From Clavaria fumosa (taxonomy: Eukaryota > Basidiomycota > Agaricomycetes > Agaricales > Clavariaceae): a stretch of 64,000 nt of DNA. Positions 10,501-19,758 of this stretch are shown here, in pieces. Position 1 is the first letter of the stretch, and each line of letters starts with the position of its first letter. The translations under genes were made by a program, and so were the position numbers. The DNA lies in NCBI GenBank assembly GCA_951802425.1, contig OX637798.1, forward strand, positions 2,356,001 to 2,420,000, given 5' to 3'. Under the pieces are notes generated by a model that worked only from the letters and a program-made list of their open reading frames with translations, did no database searches and had not been told where the DNA came from.

Positions 10501-11811
10501 ATTGCAGGGTCTTATGACAACACAGTGAGAGTGTGGGATGTAGTCACTGGTGCTCATCTACAGACACTTGAGGGCCATTCTCTTGGTATCAGCTCAGTGT
10601 CATTCTCTCCAGATGGTACAAGGATAGTTTCAGGGTCTTATGATAAGACAGTGAGAGTATGGGATACAGTCACTGGTGCTCATCTAAAGACACTTGAAGG
10701 CCATTCTGAGTGGACATCTGTGTCATTCTCTCCAGATGGCACAAGGGTAGCTTCAGGGTCTGATGACAAGACACTGACAGTGTGGGATGTAGTCACAGGT
10801 GCTCCTCTGCAGACACTTGAGGGCCATTCTCAATGTGTCAACTCAGTGTTATTCTCTCCAGATGGCACAAGGATAGCTTCAGGCTCTGATGACTGGACAG
10901 TGAGAGTGTGGGATGCAGTCACAAGTGCTCATCTGCAGACACTTGAGGGCCATTCTCACCAGGTCACATCAGTGTCATTCTCTCCAGATGGCACAAGGAT
11001 TGCTTCAGGGTCTTTTGACAGGACAGTGAGAGTGTGGGATATAGTCACTGGTGCTCATTTGCTGATACTTGAGGGCCATTCTCAATGTATCAACTCAGTG
11101 TCATTCTCTCCAGATGGCACAAGGATAGTTTCAGGGTCTGATGGTAAAACAGTGAGAGTGTGGGATGCAGTGATTGGTGCCCATCTGCAGATACCTGGGG
11201 GCCATTCTCAACTTGTCAACCTAGTGTCATTTTCTCCAGATGGCACAGGAATTTTAGGGTCTCTTGACAGGACAGTGAAAGTGTTGGACACAGTCACAGG
11301 TGCTCATCTGCATACACTTGAGGGCCATTCTGGGCAAATCACATCAGTGTCTTTCTCTCCAGATGGCACAAAGATAGTCTCAGGGTCTGATGACAGGACA
11401 GTGAGAGTGTGGGATACAGTCACAGGTACTCATCTGCAGACACTTGAGGGCCATTCTGATTGTGTCAGACCAGTGTCATTCTCCCTAGATGGCACAAAAA
11501 TAATTTCAGCATCTCTTGATGGGTCAGTGAGAGTATGGGATGTAGGAACTGGGGTACGTCATGTCATTTACCCTTATTCACACCTTCAGAAGTCATGGCC
11601 ATACCTCATCAGAAATGGATGGTTATCCACTTCTTTCACAAGGCATAAGCTTTGTTGGATTCCTGTGGCTTATCGTAACATATATGCATCCACCATTGAT
11701 GAAGTGGCAGTGGTCACACCCCAGAATTCCATTATTTCCCTCCAATTCAATGCTTTGCATTCCTACCTCCATACACAGGTCCAAATACCTTTGCCTTCAT
11801 ATGTTTCTTAG
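7541..11811 (+). CDS. NLR-2: NACHT-WD40 receptor with N-terminal helical bundle, intact
   Basis: Eight exons, all with GT-AG junctions: 7541-7720, 7778-7911, 7966-8104, 8161-8196, 8255-8308, 8374-8401, 8454-10027, 10087-11811. They total 3870 nt, 1289 residues. The start is the ATG giving MRKALDTTL, conserved in all copies. Residues 1-151 form a predicted four-helix bundle (GVPGLQEGI; NHLKRFLTRNRDTVEI), and a linker contains EHAARVEEHAARAEASLQ. The NACHT domain has Walker A GVAGSGKTT (about 260-268), Walker B GLVVIDALDEC (about 358-368) and FLITSRP (about 393-399). From about residue 790 come ten WD40 repeats and a terminal blade ([12 protein letters not shown]). Its repeats are the most divergent of the array. 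Known family role: fungal non-self recognition or incompatibility; the ligand is unknown. A possible poly(A) signal aataaaa lies near 11848. Confidence 0.9.
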
Positions 11812-12127
11812 CTCCAACCACCACATGCCCATGTGTGAAGATAGTGAAATAAAATGTCACTTGAATCAAATATGTGCTTAAATCTTTCTGAGATAATTTG
11901 TATAATGCCTGAGTCACTTCTCTTGTATGTCAGATTGTCTGACAAACATTCAGCAGAAGAAAGAGGTACCAATCTGCTACAGGAAGCCTTGCACCATTGG
12001 TTCCAAGTCCATAACCATGACAGCCATTTTTTCTTGCAATATACTTAAGACAGGTATTGTGAGAAAGCCATACCCCAATGGGTTGAAGCAAGAATGTTAC
12101 AATATCACCATCACACTGACAAACTTA
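11812..12127. other. NLR-2 downstream spacer
   Basis: This is a shortened and diverged version of the spacer that follows each NLR. The ccccaatgggttgaagcaagaatgtta block is recognisable near 12070. No gene is seen. Confidence 0.6.
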
Positions 12128-12397
12128 CAACACGGAATGGGCGAAATACGTATGATGACCGAAGTATGGTGGAAGAAGGGGCGTGGCTCGGGGGAGTGTT
12201 TTCGTTGTATCGTACCTCCCTGAAGTGTTGCTGGAAGGAGTGTGGTGTTTCTGGTGTATCTTCCTAAAGTCTTGCTGGAAGTCTTGCGAAGGCAAAAATC
12301 GTCATGTCAGAAGAAAAGGAGGAAGATAATAGGGAAAAAAGACAAAGAAATAGAACAAAACAAAATGAAAGACAAAACGAACACCTGGTTGCAGTAT
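12128..12397 (-). pseudogene. G-alpha 3'-region scrap joined to NLR-3
   Basis: The plus strand shows gggcgaaatacgtatgatgaccgaagtatggtgg and gcgtggctcgggggagtgtt, the antisense of the G-alpha C-terminal exon region (compare 19960-20060). Further on, cttgcgaaggcaaaaatcgtcatgtcag matches the second G-alpha paralogue at 37975. It is therefore a mosaic of both G-alpha types, abruptly fused at about 12398 to NLR coding sequence. It has no coding capacity. Confidence 0.6.
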
Positions 12398-12551
12398 CAT
12401 GGCTGAGAAATGCTTGACCATGATGAAAAGGCTAAAGAAGGATATTTGTGGCATAGGAGATCCCACCAAATTCAACCATGAGGTTCCAGATCTCCCAGAG
12501 ATGATATCCAATCACATCTCATGCAGCCTGCAGTATGCATGTAGATATTGG

Positions 12552-12841
12552 TGTTAAGATCGCTTACATAAGCCATCCCAAAGAGGAGTTATGGAAAAAC
12601 TGGGGAGAGTTGTTGGAAGGTCACATGACCTGTGGCTGGGTCGGATTATGTAATCATGTAAGATCACATGACCTGAGCCTGGGCGCATCATGTGACCCGA
12701 AAGTCCGAGCGTGGGAATGCTGGCAAGTGCTGGGGCTCTCACTATAAGTACCTTGTTGTTTCCTTTTTTGTACTCTTTTCCCCTTATCTTAGTATTGTCG
12801 TCATGACCTTACGCTTAAGTTGTGTGAGACCCAGTCTGATA
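12552..12841 (+). repeat. Chromovirus 1 5' LTR (290 bp)
   Basis: It begins TGTTAAGATC and ends GTCTGATA, so the 3' terminus is TA rather than the usual CA. Three TCACATGA/TCACGTGA-type palindromes are present, the third decayed to tcatgtga. A TATA box (TATAAG, 12743-12748) lies 43 bp before ATCTTAGTATT, the inferred transcript start. Confidence 0.9.
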
Positions 12842-12853
12842 TAATACTAAGAT
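12842..12853 (+). promoter_or_regulatory. Chromovirus 1 primer-binding site, self-priming type
   Basis: The 12 bases directly after the 5' LTR (taatactaagat) are the reverse complement of the LTR sequence at 12786-12796 (atcttagtatt), which lies where the transcript should begin. This is the arrangement of Tf1-like elements, whose RNA 5' end primes its own reverse transcription. No tRNA match is evident. Confidence 0.7.
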
Positions 12854-13404
12854 CCGCCTGTCTGCCCTAGCCCCATGTCCTAACCTGGCTAGCCTGGACC
12901 CTTAATCTCAAACTGTGACACGTTGTCACAGCTCAGCCCCTTTCATCCTCTTCTTCTTTACCCTGCCCACAGTGTGTAACAGAACTGCGCAAAATTTTTA
13001 CTGTGTGTAGATACACATGACCAGACCCGGAGGAAGTCTACTGTGACCCTCCCCAAGTGATACCGAGTGCCCAAGGCCCAGAACCTTGTTTTACAGCCAC
13101 CATACGAGTGAATCGTGTAGTGTACAGGGCACGGAAAGGCCCTCTACATAGTCTTTCTGTAGTTTCCTGGTCCAGTGGACAGGGCCCTTGCTCTGTGACC
13201 ATTGTCAGAAGGGCACACAGGCAACTCACTAGGAGTTGTGGAGCAACCACCTGGGACACCGCTTGGGACCCACGCTACCAATAGTTTCATAGAATAAGAG
13301 TTCTATAGATACATAAGTACCTAGAAGAGCAGCCTGAGAGGACAGGACTGTTAAGAGATCGAAGAAATCCTGAGTGCCCAAGGCCCGGAACTTTATTTTA
13401 CAGT

Positions 13405-13973
13405 GCCATAGAATGATGCTGGACCTAGCTGTTTCCCCCTTCGATGGGCAGAAAAGGAACTTTCATATGTTCCTCCGATCCCTTTGCCTCCTGTTTATGG
13501 TGAACCCGACTGTCTATGCTGTGGACCTGGTGAAAGTCCTTTTTGCTCTGAGCAAAATTACTGGAGAAGGATTCGCTGCAGAGTGGGCGAATATGAAGGC
13601 AGAAGAGATCCTGGGTAGCGGTGAAGCTGGAACCTGGGCAAAGTTTGTGGAGGAGATGAAGTGTGCATTTGATGACCCGAATGACCGTGCAACTGCCCTT
13701 GCCGATATTGCAGGGTTGAAACAGGGTGCCACGACAGCACCAGACTTCTTTGCAAAATTTGAGACACTGTTCCAACAGGCGAAGTTGAGTGCAGAGAAGG
13801 ACTCAGGAATCCTAGTCCATTGGCTGGAGTTGAACCTGAGTAGGAGGTTGGTGGAGAGAATCTATGGTGTCTCCCCAATGCCAGAGACATATGGAGGATG
13901 GAAAGTGCTGGCAGAAAGACTGGATGCCCAGCAAAGGCAATTTGATGTGATAGTCGTGGAACAGACACTGTGA
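13405..13973 (+). pseudogene. Chromovirus 1 gag remnant
   Basis: The open part encodes the capsid region (SPFDGQKRNFHMFLRSL, then ITGEGFAAEWANMKAEEIL, FDDPNDRATALADIAGLKQG, and LVHWLELNLSRRLVERIYG). It stops at 13971-13973 before the nucleocapsid. The N terminus present in chromovirus 2 (MADHIALPEVHA) is replaced by unrelated leader sequence. Capsid function is therefore lost. Confidence 0.75.
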
Positions 13974-14064
13974 CCCATTGCGACCCCTGCACAACCTTTC
14001 GTGACCCCTGTGCAACCCACCGCAACCTTTTCGCGACCTGCCACGACCCTCTCGCGCCCTCTGA

Positions 14065-14373
14065 ATGTGGCCATGGGCCGTAGATGTGCCCCTGCTCATG
14101 AGAGACATTGTTTCCGATGCCACCAGATTGGGCATGCTGTCCATTTCTGCCCCCTGCCCAACATGCGTCCGCAGGTCCCAAGAGCCCAATCCTGTGGAGT
14201 GCCAGGTACCCCCCGAACAATGGAGGATTACCAGAGAGAGATTGTGTTGCTCCAAGCAAAACTGGAGCCACTTGAGAGAGAAAGGAGGACTCTGGCTGGA
14301 GAGAAGAGTCGTTCCAGCCCCCATTCCATCCCTGTGCCCGCAGCAAGTATACTGAAGTATACTTTCTTGTAGC
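14065..14373 (+). pseudogene. Chromovirus 1 nucleocapsid zinc knuckle remnant
   Basis: After the gag stop the frame resumes with CFRCHQIGHAVHFC, a CCHC knuckle (C-x2-C-x4-H-x4-C) that binds RNA in related elements. A charged helix follows (DYQREIVLLQAKLEPLERE), and the frame then reaches a stop at 14371-14373. Confidence 0.7.
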
Positions 14374-14458
14374 AGAGACATACCCGAATTGGGGCTGAGG
14401 TGAAAGAGGAAGTGAGACTGGCAGAGCACCCAACCAAGGTGCAGCCAGAGGTGGAGAA

Positions 14459-14647
14459 ATGTGTGCCACAAGAGCTAGCATCCAGGTGCACTTGGAGGCT
14501 CTCAGCACTGGCAAGGGGGCTACGACAAAGGCCCTTGTCGACTCAGGATGCACCAACTGCTTCATGGACTTGGAGTGGGCAAGAAGAGCAGGACTGGAAC
14601 CATCTCCCCTGCTGAACCCAATCACGATGTACAACGTGGATGGGTGA
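14459..14647 (+). pseudogene. Chromovirus 1 aspartic protease fragment
   Basis: The motif ALVDSGCTNCFMD is the D-S-G active-site segment of a retropepsin, preceded by IQVHLEALSTGKGATTK. A TGA at 14645-14647 ends the frame after YNVDG, where chromovirus 2 continues (YNVDGTQNRDGK). The stop inactivates the polyprotein. Confidence 0.75.
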
Positions 14648-14689
14648 CAAAATAGAGAGGGCAAAATCCGGTATGGAATCGAGCTGCTG

Positions 14690-15553
14690 GTGATGATGGG
14701 TGACCATTGTGAATGGATCCATTTCCTGCTAGGGAAGATCCAAACCCACAAGGTCATCCTTGGGCATGACTGGCTCAAGCAACACAACCCCGACATTGAC
14801 TGGAAGAAGGCAGAGCTGAGCCTTACCCACTGCCCCCCACAGTGTTCCCCATCCCCTCAAGCCCCTGCACCCCCAAAAACAAGTACCCTCACATCCGCGA
14901 GTATTCCGGACACCCGTGTTCCCCACTCTGGCCCTACCCCTGATTGGCCCAGCTGCTACCCTTTGGTTTTTAGTGAAGCAAAGTGGGATGAGCTTCCCCA
15001 CTCCCGACCAGACTTTGATATTAAAATTGAGTTCAAAAAGGACCCTGAGCACCTCTCTTCCAAGCTATACTCACTGACATGGCAGGAGATGGTGGAGATG
15101 AACCATTGGGTGGATGAGCAGCTCCATCAGGCACTTGTATCAGCCCCAGTCTTGGCTCTGCCTCAGGACAAAGGGAGATGGAAGGTAGAGACAGATGCTA
15201 GTAACCTGGAGATTGGTGGAGTGCTCTCTCAGCAGCAGATGGATGGAACCTGGAGAGTCATGGACTATATCTCCAAGGCCCTCACTGCAGCTGAGAAGAA
15301 CTATGACGTGTACGACAAGGAGTTCTTGGCTGTGATTCGGGCACTTCATGAGTGGCAGGCATACCTCATTGGAGCAGATGAGACGATTGAGATCTGGACG
15401 GACCATGCAAACCTCCAGTACTTCCGGAAGCCCCAGAAGTTGAAACCGAGGCAGGTCCATTTGGTTGGAGAGCTCCAGTGCTTTGACTTTGAGATAAAGT
15501 ATCGCACTGGCAAGTTGAATACAAAGGCAGATGCACTCTCCCAGACTATGGAG
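14690..15553 (+). pseudogene. Chromovirus 1 protease end, RT-deleted, RNase H remnant
   Basis: The frame covers the protease C terminus (ILGHDWLKQHNPDIDW), a proline-rich linker and the first RT residues (FSEAKWDELPHSRPDFD). After WVDEQLHQ the whole catalytic RT palm is absent. RNase H follows: KVETDASNLEIGGVLSQQ, then YDKEFLAVIRALHEW and WTDHANLQYF. The frame shifts at ALSQ near 15540, where about 8 bp have been lost, and this separates RNase H from integrase. Confidence 0.8.
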
Positions 15554-15555
15554 AG

Positions 15556-17055
15556 ATGGTGGAGGAGGATGCACCAGTGCAGGTTTTCCCAGAAACAGTC
15601 TGTGTGTCATTCACATCGGAAATGGAGACGCTACTCCAGAAAAATAGCACAGTACACATACAGAAGCCGGAGGAGCTTGATGACAAGTGGACGCGAGATT
15701 GTGCTGGACTCTGGCAAAAGGGGATAGTCACTTGGGTCCCCCTAGGAGCTCGTGAGGCTGTCCTCGAGTTTGAGCATGACCTCCCCACTGCTGGACACCC
15801 TGGGCCCCAGAAGTTGAGAGTGGCACTAGTGAAGGGTTATTGGTGGCCAGACATGGTGAAAGATGCAGATCAGTATGCTCAGGGGTGTGAGACCTGCCAG
15901 CAGATGAAGCCCAACCATACCAAGAGTGCTGCCCCACTGCACCCCCATCCAGTTCCCGATGGTCCCTGGTCGGTGATCTCATGGGACATAGTTGGTCCCC
16001 TCCCCCTCTCCTGTGGACATAATGCCATCCTTGTCATCATTGACAAGTTCACAAAACGGACACTGCTCGAAGCGATCAGGCTCAACCTCACAGGACTTGG
16101 AGCAGCACATCTCCTCCAGGATCGAGTGTTTCGTGACCATGGAGTCCCTCACAAGGTTGTGAGTGACTGGGGCTCCCAGTTCGTGTCCCGCTTCATGAAG
16201 GAGTTCTACTCCATGATCCAGGTAAAGGCAAATCCAAGTACTGCCTTTCATCTGCAGACTGATGGACAAACGGAATGGGTGAACCAGGAGATGGAGATCT
16301 ATCTCCGGGCTTATGTGGACCATCTCCAGGATGACTGGGCTGGGTGGTTGTCCACTGCGGAGTTTGCTCTTAACAATCGTGAGCACTCAGCGACCGGACA
16401 GACGCCTTTCTTCCTCGATTATGGACAACACCCTTGGAATGGGGGACTCCGCCCACCTTCTGAGGTGAACCCAGCAGCAGATGAGTGGATGGCTAAGCTC
16501 ACGGAGTCCCGAAGAGCAGCCAAGGAGGCGATGGAGAAAGCGGTGGCAGCAATGAAGAAGAGCTACAATAAGGGGAAATGCCCAAGTCGGGAGTACTCTG
16601 AGGGAGATCTGGTCTGGCTGGATACTAAACACTTGAAGATGGACCGGCCCTCTAAAAAGCTTGACAACAAGAGAGCAGGCCCCTTTGCAATTGAGGAGAA
16701 GGTGGGACCTGCTGGGTATCGCCTCAAGCTCCCTCGGGCCTGGCGCATCCATCAGGTCTTCAATGAGTTGCTGTTGATGCCTTACCATCCCCCTTCCTTC
16801 CCTTCTCAGAACCTGCCTCCCCCTCCACCCCCTACGATTGATGATGACCACCTGGAGTATGATGTGGAGGCGATCCTTGATGTTAAGAGGGTGGGGCATG
16901 GGGTGAAGTACTTGGTGAAGTGGTTGGGATACCCAGTGGAGGAAAACAATTGGGAGCCCCATAGGAACCTCACTAACGTAATGTTGCTTCTCCGGGACTT
17001 CTTCCTCTCCCACCCTGACAAGGCCAAGCTAGCTGGTCGGGATGCCCAGCCTTAA
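15556..17055 (+). CDS. Chromovirus 1 integrase with C-terminal chromodomain
   Basis: This 499-codon frame is open to the stop at 17053-17055. It has an HHCC zinc-binding domain (HDLPTAGHPG then CETCQQMK), a DDE core (WDIVGPLPLSCGHNAILVII; VVSDWGSQF, where relatives have SDRG; TEWVNQEMEIY) and the linker SREYSEGDLVWLDTKHLK. The C-terminal chromodomain is YDVEAILDVKRVGHGVKYLV followed by KWLGYPVEENNWEP. The integrase inserts element cDNA, and the chromodomain directs it to chromatin marks. No in-frame start or upstream pol remains, so the protein could only be made by an aberrant route. Intactness here may be chance or recent decay elsewhere. Confidence 0.85.
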   Translation: MVEEDAPVQVFPETVCVSFTSEMETLLQKNSTVHIQKPEELDDKWTRDCAGLWQKGIVTWVPLGAREAVLEFEHDLPTAGHPGPQKLRVALVKGYWWPDMVKDADQYAQGCETCQQMKPNHTKSAAPLHPHPVPDGPWSVISWDIVGPLPLSCGHNAILVIIDKFTKRTLLEAIRLNLTGLGAAHLLQDRVFRDHGVPHKVVSDWGSQFVSRFMKEFYSMIQVKANPSTAFHLQTDGQTEWVNQEMEIYLRAYVDHLQDDWAGWLSTAEFALNNREHSATGQTPFFLDYGQHPWNGGLRPPSEVNPAADEWMAKLTESRRAAKEAMEKAVAAMKKSYNKGKCPSREYSEGDLVWLDTKHLKMDRPSKKLDNKRAGPFAIEEKVGPAGYRLKLPRAWRIHQVFNELLLMPYHPPSFPSQNLPPPPPPTIDDDHLEYDVEAILDVKRVGHGVKYLVKWLGYPVEENNWEPHRNLTNVMLLLRDFFLSHPDKAKLAGRDAQP

Positions 17056-17066
17056 GAGGGGGGTGA

Positions 17067-17347
17067 TGTTAAGATCACTTACATAAGCCATCCCAAAGAG
17101 GAGTTATGGAGAAACTGGGGAGGGTTGTTGGAAGGTCACATGACCTGTGGCTGGGTCGGATTATGTAATCATGTAAGATCACATGACCTGTGGCCTGGGC
17201 GCATCACGTGACCCGAGGGTCCGAGCGTGGGAATGCTGGCAAGTGCCGGGGCTCTCACTATAAGTACCTTGTCATTTCCTCTTTTCCCCTTATCTTAGTA
17301 TTGTCGTCATGACCTTACGCTTAAGTTGTGTGAGACCCAGTCTGATA
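17067..17347 (+). repeat. Chromovirus 1 3' LTR (281 bp)
   Basis: It begins TGTTAAGATC after the purine tract and ends GTCTGATA, followed by the target duplicate attgg. It keeps palindromes at 17136-17143, 17179-17186 and 17204-17211. Relative to the 5' LTR it lacks about 10 bp in the T-rich stretch after the TATA box. Confidence 0.9.
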
Positions 17348-18928
17348 ATTGGGGTGCACATGTTGCAGTGGCAAGCTTTCAAGTGATGTGTTGAAGCTGC
17401 TGGAGGATTTCTGCTCAAATCATTTATTACACTGGATAGAGGTCTGCAGCCTTCTTGGGCATCTAAGAAATGCATTGCAAATGTTGGCATCTGTGCATGC
17501 CTGTCTTGCAGTAAGTGCATATCCTTGTCAGTCGAGGTTGTCAAAACTAACATGTAATCCTTTCTGCAGATCAGGAAAGATGTGCATATGACAGTCTCAG
17601 CACTGTTATATGATGGTCAAAGGTTGATTCAAGAGTTCTTTCCAGCCATCAGTGTATCTGCCTTGCAGGTGTATTTTTCAGCTTTGCCCTTCACCCCAAC
17701 TGGCACTGAAATATACAATACCTATCATAAGAAGTTGGAAGGTGTGGTGATGGTGCAAGGGGCATTACCAAAACAATGGAGTGCATGTATACAAGTCATA
17801 GAGAGCCATTCTGAGTGTGTCACATCAGTATCATTCTCTCCAGATGGCACAAGGATAGTTTCAGGGTCTTATGACAAGACAGTGAGAGTGTGGGATGCAG
17901 TCACTGGTGCTCATCTACAAACACTTGAGGGCCATTCTGACCAGGTCAGATCAGTGTCATTCTCTCCAGATGGCACAAGGATAGTTTCAGGGTCTGATGA
18001 TGAGACAGTGAGAGTGTGGTATACAGTAACTGGTGCTCATCTGCAGACACTTGAGGGCCATGCTTACCCAATCACATCAGTGTCATTCTCTCCAGATAGC
18101 ACAAGGATTGTTTTAGGGTCTGATGACAAGACAGTGAGAGTGTGGGATACAGTCACTGGTGCTCATCTGCAGTCACTTGAGGGCCATTCTAATTATGTCA
18201 CTTCAGTGTCATTCTCTCCAGATGGCACAAGGATTGTTTCAGGGTCTGAGGACAAGACAGTGAGAGTGTGGGATACAGTCACTGGTGCTCATCTGCAGAC
18301 ACTTGAGGGCCATTCTGATTATGTCAGATCAGTGTCATTCTCTCCAGATGGCACAAGGATTGTTTCAGGGTCTGATGACTGGACAGTGAGAGTGTGGGAT
18401 GCAGTCACTGGTGCTCATCTGCAGACACTTGAGGGCCATTCTTATGGTATCATATCAGTGTCATTCTCTCCAGATGGCACAAGGATTGTTTCAGCGTCTG
18501 AGGACATGACAGTGGGGGTGTGGGATACAGTCACTGGTGCTCATCTGCAGACACTTGAGGGCCATTCTCATCGGGTCATGTCAGTGTCATTTACTCCAGA
18601 TGGCACAAGGATAGTTTCAGGGTCTTATGATGGGACTGTGAGAGTATGGGATGCAGGAACTGGGGTCCTTCACATCATTCACAGTGATTCAAACATGGGG
18701 AGGTCATGGCCATACATCATTGATAATGGATGGTTATCAACTTCTTTTACAAGGAATAGGCTTTGTTGGATTCCTGTTGCTTATCGTGGCTATCACATAT
18801 ATGCATCCACTATTGATCAAATGGCAGTGGTCACACCCCTGAATTCCATCATTTCCCTCCAATTCACTGCCTTGCATTCCTACCTCCATACACAGTTCCA
18901 AATACCTCTGCCTTCATTTAATTCTTAA

Positions 18929-19758
18929 CTCTTGTCCATGGGGTCCCCCACCAAGCACAGGCCCAGGGGTGTGAAGATGGTGAAATGAGGAATGAAAAAT
19001 AACTTCAATCAAAATGTGTACTCAAATCTTAGTGAGAGGATTTGTATAACAGCCTCAGTCACTTCTTTTGTATGTCAGAGGCCTGAATAATAATCAGAGC
19101 TGCCAAATTGCTGCAGGAAGTCTTGTGCCATTGGTTTCAAGTCCATAAGCACAGCACTTCCCAGCATCAAATATGTAGCCCCCAGAGACTTCCTGACACA
19201 GTTATTTTTTCATGCAACATGCTTAGGCAAGAAGATATACAGGTATTGTTAGAAATCCATGCCCCAATGGGTTGAAGCAAGAATGTTATGATAGCACCAT
19301 CACACTAACAAATTTACCCCAAGAGAGACAAGGCTGATAATGAGTAGAGGCAAAGCTGATAACAGACGAAGTAATGCTGACGTACAGAGAATGAAAACTA
19401 CACTTCATGAAGAGACATATTATCATATATTTTGATCAAGATTACATCCAGGTCAGAAGATAATGATAGATACAGCTGGTCACTGCAGGAACAGAAAGGA
19501 GGCCAAAACAACACAAAAAAAAGGAGAGAAAAAAAACCAAAAATTAACCGAGAGACAACACCGCTGAGATGCACGAGGGGAGGTGTTCCGCATTGACGAC
19601 TATCATGAGCGAGTAGCGATAGATACAAAAAAAAAAAAACAAGAAAAGGGTAAAGGTGGGGAGAGGCTGAATGGCTGAATGGCGAAAAATGAATAGATTA
19701 TGCATTATTACAAGGCGAGCACTTGAGACAAAGCCGTGAAATGAGAGGGCGTGGGCGT
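18929..19758 (+). repeat. NLR downstream spacer, repeat unit copy 3
   Basis: This is the same non-coding unit as at 2585-3418, highly similar to 43511-44315. A poly(A)-rich stretch lies near 19627-19640. No gene is seen. Confidence 0.8.

Larger units (their letters stand above)
12552..17347 (+). mobile_element. Chromovirus 1: Gypsy-type LTR retrotransposon, RT deleted
   Basis: The element has LTRs at 12552-12841 and 17067-17347, flanked by the 5-bp duplication attgg (12547-12551 and 17348-17352). Order: LTR, self-complementary primer site, gag, protease, remnant pol with RNase H and integrase, C-terminal chromodomain, purine tract (aagaggggggtga), LTR. The reverse-transcriptase core is missing: after WVDEQLHQ the frame jumps to ALVSAPVLALPQDKG, which in chromovirus 2 lies about 250 residues further on. 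Gag, protease and pol also carry stops or frameshifts, so the copy is non-autonomous. The LTRs differ by about 10 bp in length and by several substitutions, so it is older than chromovirus 2. Confidence 0.92.
12398..18928 (+). pseudogene. NLR-3: 5'-truncated NLR split by chromovirus 1
   Basis: Sequence 12398-12551 encodes only the region after NACHT (MAEKCLTMMKRLKKDICG to SLQYACRYW). It is fused upstream to G-alpha debris, so exons 1-6 and Walker A/B are gone. A 4.8-kb LTR element (12552-17347) follows, with target duplication attgg. The host frame resumes at 17348 with a one-base loss (ggtgcacatgttgcag versus ggtgtgcatgtttgcag), then exon 7 continues to about 17512. Exon 8 (17570-18928) is open and encodes seven WD40 repeats, exactly one propeller, plus the terminal blade ([12 protein letters not shown]). 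The C-terminal exon could be expressed only from a new promoter. As an NLR it is dead. Confidence 0.88.

Noticed and set aside
12552..12841. A host promoter for NLR-3 in the chromovirus LTR
   Set aside because: The TATA box and start lie in the right strand, but gag and pol with many stops lie between it and the NLR-3 WD exon. Only the 3' LTR (17067-17347) could drive it, and I see no direct evidence.
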